A DNA stretch of 43,783 nt, from positions 1 through 43,783 of the forward strand of contig DATBFX010000387.1 of NCBI GenBank assembly GCA_036558305.1. The letters are read 5' to 3'. Below are positions 1 to 7,926 of this stretch, piece after piece. The position numbers and the translations under genes are program-made. How positions within the stretch are numbered: position 1 is the stretch's first letter; the number at the start of each line of letters is the position of its first letter. The notes below the pieces were generated by a model. That model did not search any database and was not told the DNA's origin. It saw nothing but the letters and a program-made list of their open reading frames with translations. Origin of the DNA: DATBFX01 sp036558305 (GTDB lineage Bacteria; Chloroflexota; Chloroflexia; Thermomicrobiales; UBA6265).

Positions 1-683
1 ACCGTCACCAACCCGACCGCGTTGCCGCCGTGTTCGAATGCCTCCGGCATCATCGAGTTCGCCAGCATCGTCAGCACCGCGCCACCGGCGAACGCCTCGA
101 ACCACAACCCCTGGTCCGGCACCGAATCGGCCACCAGGAAACCGGTCGCCGCCGCCAGCGCCGAAACCACGGTCAGCGCCGTCCACATGGCGACGACGTG
201 ACGCCCCGTGTAGCCCGCCGCCTTCAGGCTGGTCGTTCCGGCGACGCCCTGCGGGATGTTGGAGATGAAGACGGCGGCGACGAAGGCGACGCTGATTCCG
301 CCGCCGAGGGCCAGACCGATCCCAAGGACGAACGCCTCGGGCAGACCGTCGAGCAGCGCGCCGACGAACATCGCCGCACCCGACCCGCCCTCGCCGGCGT
401 CGAGGTCCTGGCGGTCTTCGCCGCCGCTCTGGTCGACCAGGCGGTCGGCGACGTAGTAGGTGAGGGCGCCGATGAGGAAACCGATGCCGATGCCGAGCCC
501 CTGTTCGAAACTCGATTCGGGGATCAGATCGTAGCCGACGGCGCTGATGAGCGTGCCGGCCCCGAACCCCATGACCAGTCCGGTCAGGCGCTTGTCGCGG
601 CTCATCGGGCCGGCGATCGCCTCGCCGATGTAGAGCGAGGACGAGGTACAGGCGCCCCACAACAATGCGTTCCAGACGCTCAC
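1..683 (-). CDS. ZIP-like metal transporter family membrane protein, C-terminus cut by window edge
   Basis: Reading the minus strand from a GTG at 683, preceded by GGAGAAGGA, gives 227 codons open to the window edge, so the C-terminus is missing. The product is an integral membrane protein with hydrophobic segments at about residues 5-25, 35-50, 62-80, 104-128, 130-148 and 165-185. It resembles the ZIP family, which moves divalent metals such as zinc across the cytoplasmic membrane. A short acidic loop (residues 82-100) lies where ZIP proteins have their variable metal-rich loop. The two signature helices read DGLPEA (112-117) and SNIPQG (141-146); in classical ZIPs these carry His-Asn-x-Pro-Glu-Gly and His-Glu motifs, so the metal-binding His residues are absent. 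It may therefore belong to a ZIP-like subgroup with a different substrate. It stands alone, divergent from the toxin-antitoxin pair. Confidence 0.75.
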   Translation of the reverse strand, partial: MSVWNALLWGACTSSSLYIGEAIAGPMSRDKRLTGLVMGFGAGTLISAVGYDLIPESSFEQGLGIGIGFLIGALTYYVADRLVDQSGGEDRQDLDAGEGGSGAAMFVGALLDGLPEAFVLGIGLALGGGISVAFVAAVFISNIPQGVAGTTSLKAAGYTGRHVVAMWTALTVVSALAAATGFLVADSVPDQGLWFEAFAGGAVLTMLANSMMPEAFEHGGNAVGLVT

Positions 684-864
684 GGCTGTCCTTCTCCGCT
701 TGTCCTTCCAAGGTGACGGTGCGCGGTTCGGAGCGATACGTCGTGACCTCGGGAGTCCGGCGGCCGCTGGTCGATTGGTGCGGGCAGAAGCGCGCCCGTA
801 CGGTCTCGTCGGCGACAGTAAGACGCGGTGGGTCGGGCGTCATCGTGCCGTTGGGGCGAAAAAC

Positions 865-880
865 GGACCATTTGGGGCAT
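865..880 (-). promoter_or_regulatory. Weak copy of the shared upstream motif (before the ZIP-like gene)
   Basis: On the minus strand this reads ATGCCCCAAATGGTCC. It shares the CC core and the TGGTCC end with the better copies elsewhere in the window. It lies about 180 nt upstream of the GTG at 683 and points towards it. The rest of the 684-948 gap holds no convincing gene. Confidence 0.35.
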
Positions 881-948
881 GACACGAACCGAAGATCGCC
901 GACGTTGCGCTAATTGTCCCAAAGCGCGCTGGTCCTCTGACAGTCATC

Positions 949-976
949 TTGACAGCATGCTTGGTGCAGCTATGAT
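949..976 (+). promoter_or_regulatory. Sigma-70-like promoter of the first toxin-antitoxin operon
   Basis: TTGACA (949-954) and TATGAT (971-976) are separated by 16 nt, a near-consensus housekeeping promoter. The -10 box ends only 6 nt before the ATG at 983, so transcription should begin at or within a nucleotide or two of the start codon. That implies a leaderless message, and no Shine-Dalgarno sequence is seen there. Confidence 0.75.
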
Positions 977-982
977 GACACC

Positions 983-1252
983 ATGGCAGCAATGCGGACG
1001 ACCGTGACGCTCGATCCCGACGTCGCCGAACAACTCAAGACCCTTGCCCGACGCCGGAACATTTCGTTCAAAGCCGCGCTGAACAACACCGTTCGGGCCG
1101 GCTTGGCGGCCGAGCGGGGTGGCAGCCGACCATTCCAGGTGGAACCTTGGCCGATGCACGTGCGCCCAGGTGTCGATTTGACGCACGCCCTCCAATTGGC
1201 TGCAGACCTCGAAGACGAAGAGACCATTCGTAAACTCGAGCTCCGAAAGTGA
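983..1252 (+). CDS. VapB-type antitoxin (ribbon-helix-helix)
   Basis: An 89-residue protein. Residues 4-40 form a ribbon-helix-helix DNA-binding domain: a short strand (RTTVTLD) followed by two helices. The C-terminal half is acidic and probably wraps the toxin. It should neutralise the PIN-domain toxin encoded 19 nt downstream and repress its own promoter. The start is ATG 983; a second ATG at 989 begins directly at the ribbon strand and is an alternative. There is no ribosome-binding site, in keeping with a leaderless transcript from the promoter at 949-976. The family assignment comes from the domain pattern and gene order; the exact VapB subfamily is not known. Confidence 0.8.
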   Translation: MAAMRTTVTLDPDVAEQLKTLARRRNISFKAALNNTVRAGLAAERGGSRPFQVEPWPMHVRPGVDLTHALQLAADLEDEETIRKLELRK

Positions 1253-1271
1253 CCAGGCTTGTGCAGCGTCA

Positions 1272-1700
1272 ATGAAGCTGCCAGATGTTAATCTCCTCCT
1301 TTACGCCTACGATGAGACGTCGCCCTACTACTCACGCGCTCGGCCCTGGCTTGAGCGTCTGTTGTCTGGAACAGAGTCGGTTGGTTTCGCTTGGTCCGTT
1401 TTGATTGCGTTTGTGCGGCTTTCTACCCGAAGCCGGATCATGGGGAACCCGCTCCCGCCGGACCGGGCTTTCGACATTGTCGAGCGATGGCTCGCCCAAC
1501 CTTACGCCATCGTGTTGCATCCAACCGAGCGCCACCTTGCGATATTGCGCGGGCTCGTCGAGCCGTTGGGCACGGCAGGCAACATCACCACGGACGCGCA
1601 CCTCGCCGCGCTCGCGATCGAGCACGGGGCCGAGGTTTGCTCGGCCGACACCGATTTTGGGCGCTTCCGCGGGCTGCGGTGGACGAACCCGCTGGCGTAG
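1272..1700 (+). CDS. VapC-type PIN-domain ribonuclease toxin
   Basis: A 142-residue PIN-domain protein, a normal length for VapC toxins, which are Mg2+-dependent endoribonucleases that stop growth when the antitoxin is lost. The acidic residues seen are D5 (in LPDVNLLLYA), D108 (in TTDAHLAALA) and D126/D128 (in SADTDFGRF). The position that usually carries a glutamate after the second strand is Ala here (LIAFVRL, residues 44-50). As I recall, this LLAFLRL-type substitution is usual in this VapC subgroup (TIGR00028-like), so it is not evidence of inactivation. The ATG at 1272 follows the antitoxin by 19 nt, with a weak ribosome-binding site, suggesting translation linked to the upstream gene. 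Confidence 0.85.
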   Translation: MKLPDVNLLLYAYDETSPYYSRARPWLERLLSGTESVGFAWSVLIAFVRLSTRSRIMGNPLPPDRAFDIVERWLAQPYAIVLHPTERHLAILRGLVEPLGTAGNITTDAHLAALAIEHGAEVCSADTDFGRFRGLRWTNPLA

Positions 1701-1777
1701 GTCGGCGGCCGCTGCGTTGCTGTCCAAACGCTCGCGGCGCTTCCGCGACGTGGCGTGATATGCGCGCAATCTTGCGG

Positions 1778-1783
1778 TAATAT
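1778..1783 (+). promoter_or_regulatory. -10 box of the second toxin-antitoxin operon
   Basis: TAATAT lies exactly 6 nt before the ATG at 1790, the same geometry as in the first pair. No clear -35 is seen around 1755-1760. The following TGTACA (1783-1788) is palindromic and could be part of an autorepression site. A leaderless transcript is inferred. Confidence 0.55.
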
Positions 1784-1789
1784 GTACAC

Positions 1790-2017
1790 ATGACGAAGCG
1801 CACGACCATCGAACTTGACGAGCAACTCCTTGAGCGGGCGAAGCGGGCGCTGGGCAGCCCGACGACCCGCGCCACGGTTGAGGAAGCCTTGCGACGCGCC
1901 GCCGAACAGTCCGAGGATGAGCGAAAAGAGCGGGCCGAACGCCAACGCCGCTACTTCGAGGCACTCGCTGAGCACGCGGACCTTGAGGTGCTCGCTTCGG
2001 ACGAAATGTGGCGGTAA
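1790..2017 (+). CDS. VapB-type antitoxin of the second pair
   Basis: A 75-residue protein that starts MTKRTTIELDEQLLERAKRA, the classic beginning of VapB antitoxins of the ribbon-helix-helix kind: one strand for DNA contact, then two helices (about residues 10-40). The C-terminal part (40-70) is a strongly charged helix rich in Glu and Arg that would bind the toxin. It ends ATG-TGG-CGG-TAA, and the toxin start GTG lies inside this end, overlapping by 10 nt, so the two are translationally coupled. It should repress its own operon through the promoter at 1778-1789. Confidence 0.85.
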   Translation: MTKRTTIELDEQLLERAKRALGSPTTRATVEEALRRAAEQSEDERKERAERQRRYFEALAEHADLEVLASDEMWR

Positions 2018-2409
2018 GGGGCTGGGTGCTGGACAAAAGCGCCGCAGCGCGAAGTAACGAATTCGCCGTGGGCGCGCAACTTGCCGAGCTCGCAGACGTG
2101 CTTTACGTCTGCCCTATGGGCGAACTCGAACAGCTCTATTCCGCTCAGTCGGGACGGGAGTACGACCTGCTCCACCAGCGGCTTCGCGAGGGCTTCAAAC
2201 TCGTGGCCGCGCCCCTCGACATTCTCGAACGAGCCCTTCGCCTCCAGCGCGACCTCGCCCACCACCACGGGCGGTGGCACCGTATCCCCATCCCCGACCT
2301 CCTCATCGCCGAGACCGCGCTCTATCACGACCTCGGCGTCGTCCACGTCGACGGCGACTTCGCGCGGATCGCCGAGGTGCGACCGCTCGTAGTGCGGCGC
2401 CTCGGCTAG
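2008..2409 (+). CDS. VapC-type PIN-domain ribonuclease toxin of the second pair
   Basis: A 133-residue PIN-domain protein beginning with GTG at 2008. The four acidic positions expected for a metal-dependent RNase are present: D9 (WVLDKSA), E39 or E41 (MGELEQL), D97 (PIPDLLIAE) and D115/D117 (HVDGDFARI). The 10-nt overlap with the antitoxin gene fixes the start and shows that it belongs to the same operon. It is not closely similar to the first VapC, so the neighbouring pairs are probably separate acquisitions and not a tandem duplication. It ends 17 nt from the convergent sulfatase gene. Confidence 0.85.
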   Translation: MAVRGWVLDKSAAARSNEFAVGAQLAELADVLYVCPMGELEQLYSAQSGREYDLLHQRLREGFKLVAAPLDILERALRLQRDLAHHHGRWHRIPIPDLLIAETALYHDLGVVHVDGDFARIAEVRPLVVRRLG

Positions 2410-2426
2410 ACGCTTCGCCCCGCCGA

Positions 2427-3782
2427 CTATGCCGATGGCGATGGCACGTGATCGAGCGGCGCGCCCGATGGGATCAGCGGCTCGCGGGCGACGCTCGCCT
2501 GAAAGGCCGAGATCAGCCGCCCGAAGTGCACCGCCGTCCAGGTGTGGAGGTAGCGGTGATTGAACGGCTCGCGCTCGTGCGGGTCGGTCAACAGGTTGAC
2601 GACGTGCGGTGTGGCGAGCTTGACCGCGGGGTCGGTCATGTATTTTTGATCCATCAACTTGAGCTTGAAGTGCCGCCACTTGACGCCGTAGAGCACATCG
2701 CCCATCCAGTAGAGGTACCCGTCGCGCTGCGATCGCTCCGACTTGCCGGTGAGGAGCTCGGATTGGTCGATGCCGTCGATAGCACGGTCGGTCGGGACCT
2801 GCTCGGGATGACTCGCCATCGCCAGCAGCGTCGTGAACCAATCGGTGATGTGGACGATCTCGTCGCTGACGGCACCGGCGGGGACGACTCCGGGCCAGAC
2901 GACGAGACACGGCGTGCGGAGGTTGCCCTCGCCGCCGGCGAAGTACGACCCCTCCCAATAGCCGGGACTGCCACGCCAGAGCAGCATCTCCTCCGGTCCG
3001 TTGTCGCCGGCGAAAACGACGATCGTGTTCTCGCGGATGCCGAGCCGGTCGAGCTCGTCGAGCAGGTCGCCGAAGTCCGCATCGAGCTCCAGCAGCGAGT
3101 CGGCCCATTCGCCGTTGCCGGATTTGCCGTCGAATGCGGCCCGCGGGATGGCCGGCATGTGCATCAGCGAGTGGTTGAAGTAGACGAAGAACGGTTGACC
3201 GGCGTCGACCTGCCGCCGCATGAAGGCGACCGCGCGCCGCTTGTACTCGACGTCGACGTCGCGGCGGTGGTCGTAGGTGAGGACGTCGCCCTCGGTGACG
3301 TCGCGCTCGCCCTGCCGGATCTCGACCATCTTCGGTACCGGGTCGTACCACGGATCGATCGACCAGAGCGCCTCGTCGTAGGTGTGCCGGATGCCGTACC
3401 ACTCCGCGAACCCGTGGTCGGTCGGCCAGCGACCCGGTCCTTCGCCGACGTGCCATTTGCCGTAAGCGGCACAGCCGTAGCCGGCGGCGGAGAGGAGGTC
3501 GCCAAGCGTGCGCTCCCAGGCGACGAGCCCCCAGTTCTCGGTGCCGGCCAGGGGCACGGAGTGGTTGCCGGTGCGGATCGCGTAGCGGCCCGTGAGGAGG
3601 GCGGTGCGGCTCGGCGTGCACTGGGACTCGGGGGCGTAATTGGTCAGGCGCATGCCCTCGCCCGCGAACGCGTCGATGCGGCGGGTCCAGGTGCCGCGAT
3701 AGGGGCCGCCGCTGTAGCAACTGATCTCGCCGCACCCGAGATTGTCGACCTGGAAGAAGAGGGCGTTCGGCGGGTTGGTCAC
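2427..3782 (-). CDS. Arylsulfatase-type sulfatase (CTPSR nucleophile)
   Basis: A 451-residue type I sulfatase, which hydrolyses sulfate esters with a formylglycine made from an active-site cysteine. The nucleophile motif is C55-T-P-S-R59, and the N-terminal metal site reads QVDNLG (residues 11-16), with Asn where many relatives have a second Asp. A later metal site reads FAGDNGPE. The GTG start at 3782 was chosen because the family begins right there (VTNPPNALFF); the longer reading frame upstream is low-complexity and unlike the family. No signal peptide is seen, so it is probably cytosolic unless the start is wrong. No formylglycine-generating enzyme is encoded in the window. A copy of the shared upstream motif lies 100 nt before the start. 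The substrate is unknown. Confidence 0.9.
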   Translation of the reverse strand: MTNPPNALFFQVDNLGCGEISCYSGGPYRGTWTRRIDAFAGEGMRLTNYAPESQCTPSRTALLTGRYAIRTGNHSVPLAGTENWGLVAWERTLGDLLSAAGYGCAAYGKWHVGEGPGRWPTDHGFAEWYGIRHTYDEALWSIDPWYDPVPKMVEIRQGERDVTEGDVLTYDHRRDVDVEYKRRAVAFMRRQVDAGQPFFVYFNHSLMHMPAIPRAAFDGKSGNGEWADSLLELDADFGDLLDELDRLGIRENTIVVFAGDNGPEEMLLWRGSPGYWEGSYFAGGEGNLRTPCLVVWPGVVPAGAVSDEIVHITDWFTTLLAMASHPEQVPTDRAIDGIDQSELLTGKSERSQRDGYLYWMGDVLYGVKWRHFKLKLMDQKYMTDPAVKLATPHVVNLLTDPHEREPFNHRYLHTWTAVHFGRLISAFQASVAREPLIPSGAPLDHVPSPSA

Positions 3783-3881
3783 TTTGCCACCTCTGTTTGG
3801 AGCCGGACGGGGATCGGTCGGCCAGACGGACCGATGATCGGGCGCGGGTGACGGGGCACCATCGACCACAAGGAAGCAGCA

Positions 3882-3896
3882 AGGGACCAAATTGGG
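3882..3896 (-). promoter_or_regulatory. Variant of the shared upstream motif (before the first sulfatase)
   Basis: The minus strand reads AACCCAATTTGGTCC, followed by CTTGCTGCTTCCTTG. The TTTGGTCC end matches the best copies at 12842 and 35013. It lies in the 3783-3928 gap, 100 nt upstream of the start at 3782, and points towards it. Confidence 0.5.
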
Positions 3897-3928
3897 TTCG
3901 CGCAGGCGACGGCTTCGGCGATGACCGA

Positions 3929-4669
3929 TCAGCCAAGAAAGGCGATGACCTCGGCGTTGAAGGCGTCCGGACGATCCAGCATCGCGTTGTGGCCGGCGCC
4001 AGGGATAAAGACCAGCCGGGCATCGGGGATGCTTGCCGCGATCTGGCGGCCGATCGACTCCGGGGTCAGCGTGTCGTGCTCTCCCCAGATGATCAGCGTG
4101 GGGGCCCGAATTCGCGACAGCATCGGGCGCCAATCGGTCGCGAGGAGATCGAGGGTCGCGAAGCCAAGACTGAGCGGGTGGGCACGCAGACTATCCCGAG
4201 TCAAGAGCAGGATGATGTCTCTTTGCATCGACCAGAAAGACCGCAACAGCCCCAACGCCAGTTTCGTTTTCCCCGGTTCGAACGTGAGAAACGCGGCGTC
4301 GACCAGGATCAACCGATCGACCCGGTCGGGTGCTTCGGCGGCAAGGCGGGCGGCAACGAGTCCGCCCATCGAATGACCGACAACACTTGCCCGTACGATC
4401 TTCGCGCTGTCCATCCAGGCGATCAGGCTGGCGACCGCCTCGTCCAGACGAAACCGGCCCAACCGGCGACTCCCGCCGAACCCGGCCAGATCGACCGCGT
4501 AAATGCGGAAGCGAGCCATCAGCGCGTCGATGTTCTTCGCCCACCAGCGGCCTGAACCGGCGAGTCCGTGGAGCAGAACGACGGGCGGTCCCTCACCGGA
4601 AACCTCGTGGAAGAGCATGGCGGGATCGGCAACGGTGGTGGCGCGGGGGCTCCCGCTAGGGTTGGCCAT
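3929..4669 (-). CDS. Alpha/beta hydrolase
   Basis: A 246-residue alpha/beta-hydrolase-fold protein. The oxyanion-hole HG is at residues 34-35 and the nucleophile elbow is GHSMGG with S100. The acid is probably the Asp of IIWGEHDTL and the base the His of IPGAGHNAM, giving a full catalytic triad. The substrate cannot be told from sequence; relatives include esterases and ring-cleavage-product hydrolases. Its ATG at 4669 overlaps the end of the preceding hydrolase gene by 14 nt, so the two form an operon and are probably translationally coupled. A second ATG at 4618 is possible but lacks a ribosome site. No signal peptide or membrane segment is seen. Confidence 0.85.
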   Translation of the reverse strand: MANPSGSPRATTVADPAMLFHEVSGEGPPVVLLHGLAGSGRWWAKNIDALMARFRIYAVDLAGFGGSRRLGRFRLDEAVASLIAWMDSAKIVRASVVGHSMGGLVAARLAAEAPDRVDRLILVDAAFLTFEPGKTKLALGLLRSFWSMQRDIILLLTRDSLRAHPLSLGFATLDLLATDWRPMLSRIRAPTLIIWGEHDTLTPESIGRQIAASIPDARLVFIPGAGHNAMLDRPDAFNAEVIAFLG

Positions 4670-5495
4670 CCTTCGTTTCCCCGGCGTGGACGATGACCAC
4701 ATCGCCGGTCGCCGGCAGATCCTCAAGCAGAGGCCGGTCCTCCAGAAACGCGTGGACGACGCTCGCCAGCTCGACGGGGTGACTGTAGTTGATCGCGTGT
4801 GCCGCCCCATTATGGAGCACCATGGTGATGTTCTTCGGCAAATTCGCCGCTCCCCTGATTCGATCGTGGGAGACCAGCGGATCACGCACCCCGACCACAA
4901 TCAACGTCGGGACGGTCAAATGGACGAAGCGGTCGATGGTCGGGAACCGGGTCATCGCGCGAAACAAGCGAAGGGTATTGAGAACGCCGAAGCGGAGATA
5001 ATCGGGGACGGCGGTGATGTACATCCGCGGAGGTTCACGCACACTGTCGAGGGCAAGTTGCGGCAGGGCTCGTGCCAGCGGCTGATTGTGCGGACCGCCG
5101 GCGGGCGAAACGAGCACCGCGCGCTCGATCCGTTCGGGGTACTTGTGGGCGAATTCGATCGTGATCAGGCAGCCCATCGAGTTGCCGAGCAAGACGGCTT
5201 TCTCGACGCCGACGGCGTCCAGGAAATCCGCCAGGGCGTCCGCCAATTCGGGGATCGTCAGTGTTCGGCCCGGTTTGTGGCTTCGCCCGTAGCCGGGGAG
5301 ATCCGGGACGTAGGTGGGGTAATGGACGGCGAGTTGGGCAGCGGTCGGCACCAGGTAACTTCCCGAAATGGCAAACCCGTGGATGTGGACGAGCGGAGTC
5401 GCACCCGGCGGCGCCGCGTCGACGTTGACGCGGTAGGACATCGGTAGGTCGTTCAGGATCATCCAGCGTTTGGCGAGAACGGGCTGAGTTTTCAC
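4656..5495 (-). CDS. Alpha/beta hydrolase (second, first in its operon)
   Basis: A 279-residue alpha/beta-hydrolase-fold protein with HG at residues 39-40, nucleophile S106 in GNSMGC, a probable acid Asp in VVGVRDPL and a probable base His in NGAAHAINY. The GTG at 5495 was chosen because GGGAGGAGG lies just upstream. The adjacent GTG at 5498 is too close to that site. It shares the fold with the downstream gene but is clearly diverged, for example in the elbow, so they may act on related substrates. A perfect 14-bp palindrome at 5512-5525, just upstream of the ribosome site, could be the operator controlling both genes. Confidence 0.85.
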   Translation of the reverse strand: MKTQPVLAKRWMILNDLPMSYRVNVDAAPPGATPLVHIHGFAISGSYLVPTAAQLAVHYPTYVPDLPGYGRSHKPGRTLTIPELADALADFLDAVGVEKAVLLGNSMGCLITIEFAHKYPERIERAVLVSPAGGPHNQPLARALPQLALDSVREPPRMYITAVPDYLRFGVLNTLRLFRAMTRFPTIDRFVHLTVPTLIVVGVRDPLVSHDRIRGAANLPKNITMVLHNGAAHAINYSHPVELASVVHAFLEDRPLLEDLPATGDVVIVHAGETKDGQP

Positions 5496-5511
5496 CACCC
5501 TCCTCCCGGCG

Positions 5512-5525
5512 TTGCCACGTGGCAA
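5512..5525. promoter_or_regulatory. Perfect 14-bp palindrome, possible operator
   Basis: TTGCCACGTGGCAA is its own reverse complement and ends 17 nt upstream of the GTG at 5495. Its size and place suit binding by a dimeric repressor acting on the two-hydrolase operon. No matching regulator gene is adjacent, so the binding protein is unknown. Confidence 0.45.
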
Positions 5526-5572
5526 TACGCGGCGCTTCGGGCACAGGATGTGGAACACCGACGGCCCGCGCT

Positions 5573-5595
5573 GGCGGCACGAGTTGCGTGCCGCC
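5573..5595 (-). terminator. Hairpin downstream of the DUF1269 gene
   Basis: GGCGGCAC (5573-5580) pairs with GTGCCGCC (5588-5595) around a 7-nt loop, roughly 100 nt past the stop at 5700. There is no T-tract, so its role as a terminator is tentative. Confidence 0.3.
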
Positions 5596-5699
5596 CGCGC
5601 GGGTCGCCGCTTCGGCAATCCCGATCACCCCCCGACAAGTGACGGTGTCATCTCGGGGTGGGTGGAGTCGGGCTCGGGGCGCGCGACCCCATTTGTTTC

Positions 5700-6188
5700 T
5701 CAGGCAGCCTTCGCTGCTTCGATCAGCTTCTTCTCGTCCTCATCCGAGAGGTTGGACTGGATGAGCTCGCCGCCGAAGTTCTCCTTCTTCATCTCGGCGA
5801 TGACGCGATCGTAGGTGGCATCGCGCACCAGGAGGACGAGAGCGACCTTGCCCGGTCCGAGCTTCGCCTGGATCTCCTTGGCAAACTTGTCGTCGATGCC
5901 GTAGTCGGTCCAGTGGCCCATCAGCGCGCCCGTCGCCGCACCGATCGCCATGCCGGCGATCGGCATCAGGAAGATGAGTCCGAACAGCCCGCCCCAGAGG
6001 GCGCCGCCGGCGGCGCCGGCGCCGGTCGTGCTGAGGGCCTGATCGAGCTTGATCTTGTCGCCCTCGTGGCGGGCGATCACCGCGTCGTCGAGGGTGATCA
6101 ACTGCCCGCGCTGCAACTCCTGGAGTTTGGCCAGGGCGGCCTTCGCCTTGATCTCGTCCGGATACGCAATAGCAATCAACGTGCTCAC
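5700..6188 (-). CDS. DUF1269 glycine-zipper protein (copy 1)
   Basis: A 162-residue protein of the DUF1269 family, whose function is unknown. The N-terminal part (residues 3-50) is a small alpha/beta domain opening LIAIAYPDE, containing a paired acidic LDDAVIA and GDKIKLDQ. Residues 55-95 are a Gly/Ala-rich hydrophobic stretch with repeated small residues (GGALWGGLFG, then GAATGALMG), a glycine-zipper pattern that could insert in or lie on membrane. A C-terminal alpha/beta part follows, with acidic-basic ends. GTG 6188 is preceded by GGGAGG. It is the closest paralogue of the copy at 35963-36478 (shared ITLDD/IELDD and YGIDDKFAK). It follows the second sulfatase by 74 nt and probably shares its transcript. 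Confidence 0.85.
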   Translation of the reverse strand: MSTLIAIAYPDEIKAKAALAKLQELQRGQLITLDDAVIARHEGDKIKLDQALSTTGAGAAGGALWGGLFGLIFLMPIAGMAIGAATGALMGHWTDYGIDDKFAKEIQAKLGPGKVALVLLVRDATYDRVIAEMKKENFGGELIQSNLSDEDEKKLIEAAKAA

Positions 6189-6262
6189 GACTGTCCTCCC
6201 TGTCTCGCGACGCCGCCCGACATCGTGCGGCACTCAACTTTCGCTCGCCGGGTCTCGGTCCG

Positions 6263-7810
6263 TCAATGCTTCCCGCTTTCCAGGGCGGCTTCCATCTTTT
6301 CCAGCGCCTGGTCGATGGTGAAACTGGCCGCCTTCTGACGCGGCGGAAAGTCCTTGAACGTCGCCAGGAATGGCGCCACGACGGCGGAAGAGGCGAGGGC
6401 GATATAACCCGAAGTCGCGACCCAATCCCAATAGGTGTTCGAGGTGATGTCCGCACGCTCGAACGGATCGGTTCGAAGGTTGAACAATTTGGGCAACCGC
6501 AGCGTGACGAACGGTTCGGCCCAGACCTGTAAGGTCCCCTGACAGCGTTGCTCCATGAAGACGACTTTCCAGTTGTCGAAGCGCACGGCGAGCAGGTCGC
6601 CGTCGTCGCTGAAGTAGAAGAACCCCTTGCGCGGGCTCTTCGCCTCTTGACCGGTCAGGTAGGGGACCAGATTGAAACCGTCGATGTGGACCTTGTAGGT
6701 CTTGCTCCCTGCCTGATGCCCCTGCTTCAGTTTCTCGACGATGTCGGGTTCGCCCGCCGCTGCCAGAAGGGTCGGCAGCCAGTCGTGATGCTGGACGATC
6801 TCGTTCGAAATCGAACCGGCCGCGATCTTGCCGGGCCAGCGGATCATCTCCGGAATCCGGAACGCCCCCTCCCAGTTGGTGTTCTTCTCGTTGCGGAACG
6901 GGGTCATCCCGCCGTCCGGCCAGGTGTTCATGTGCGGGCCGTTGTCGGTGCTGTAGATGACGATGGTGTTGTCGGCGATACCCAACTCGTCCAGGAGGTC
7001 GAGCAACTGACCGACGTGCTTGTCGTGGTCGATCATGGTGTCGTGGTACGGCGACTGCCAGCGACCGGCCTGCCCGATACTCTCCGGTTTCGGATGCGTC
7101 CGCAGGTGCATGTGGGTCGTGTTCATCCAGACGAAGAAGGGCGTCCCGGCGCCGTGCTGGCGCGTGATGAAGTCCTTGCAGGCCCCGATCGTCTCGTCGT
7201 CGATCGTCTCCATCCGCTTCCTGGTCAGCGGGCCGGTGTCCTCGATGCGTTGCTTGCCGACGCGGCCCCAGCGCGGTTGTTCGGTTGGGTCGTCGGTGTC
7301 GGTCGCCCAGGAATGGATGACGCCGCGCGGCCGAAAGCGCTCGTTGAACTGCGGGAACTCCTCCGGGGATGGCCAGTCGGGCGACTCGGGATCCTCTTCG
7401 GCGTTGAGGTGGTAGAGGTTGCCGAAGAATTCGTCGAACCCGTGGGCCGTCGGCAGGAACCGGTTCAGGTCGCCCAGGTGGTTCTTGCCGAACTGACCGG
7501 TCGCGTAGCCGAGCGGTTTGAGCAATTCGGCGATTGTCGGATCCTCGGCCGAGAGACCGATCGGCGAACCGGGAACGCCGACCTTGCTCAGCCCGGTCCG
7601 GAAGACGCTTTGGCCGGTGATGAAGGCGGAGCGACCCGCCGTGCACGACTGCTCGCCGTAGGAATCGGTGAAGCGCATCCCCTCGTTGGCGATGCGGTCG
7701 ATGTTCGGCGTCCGGTAGCCCATCAAGCCGTCGGAGTAGCAACTGAGATTGGTGATGCCGATGTCGTCACCCCAAATGACGAGGATGTTCGGTTTGCTCT
7801 GATCGGGCAT
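6263..7810 (-). CDS. Arylsulfatase-type sulfatase (CTAGR nucleophile)
   Basis: A 515-residue type I sulfatase. The metal ligands D15-D16 are in IWGDDIGI. The cysteine to be turned into formylglycine is C56 in C-T-A-G-R60, the CxAxR variant of the usual CxPxR. A second metal motif reads YSTDNGPH. The ATG at 7810 has GGAGG five nt upstream and begins exactly where the family does (MPDQSKPNIL). No signal peptide is seen. It is not a duplicate of the sulfatase at 2427, which differs in the nucleophile motif and in length. A copy of the shared upstream motif lies 117 nt before it, and a DUF1269 gene follows 74 nt downstream. Confidence 0.9.
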   Translation of the reverse strand: MPDQSKPNILVIWGDDIGITNLSCYSDGLMGYRTPNIDRIANEGMRFTDSYGEQSCTAGRSAFITGQSVFRTGLSKVGVPGSPIGLSAEDPTIAELLKPLGYATGQFGKNHLGDLNRFLPTAHGFDEFFGNLYHLNAEEDPESPDWPSPEEFPQFNERFRPRGVIHSWATDTDDPTEQPRWGRVGKQRIEDTGPLTRKRMETIDDETIGACKDFITRQHGAGTPFFVWMNTTHMHLRTHPKPESIGQAGRWQSPYHDTMIDHDKHVGQLLDLLDELGIADNTIVIYSTDNGPHMNTWPDGGMTPFRNEKNTNWEGAFRIPEMIRWPGKIAAGSISNEIVQHHDWLPTLLAAAGEPDIVEKLKQGHQAGSKTYKVHIDGFNLVPYLTGQEAKSPRKGFFYFSDDGDLLAVRFDNWKVVFMEQRCQGTLQVWAEPFVTLRLPKLFNLRTDPFERADITSNTYWDWVATSGYIALASSAVVAPFLATFKDFPPRQKAASFTIDQALEKMEAALESGKH

Positions 7811-7926
7811 TGTTTCCTCCACGTGCGCTGAGGCTCGATCTGGGGCCGCGTTCATGGCAAGCGATCGAACGTCTCGGGCGATGTTCCGTCGATTTGGCAT
7901 CGCGGGCATGCATCGAAAGGCAGTAG

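Noticed and set aside
3783..4133. N-terminal extension of the first sulfatase reading frame
   Set aside because: The extra 117 residues are low-complexity and overlap the neighbouring hydrolase gene; the sulfatase fold starts at the GTG at 3782.
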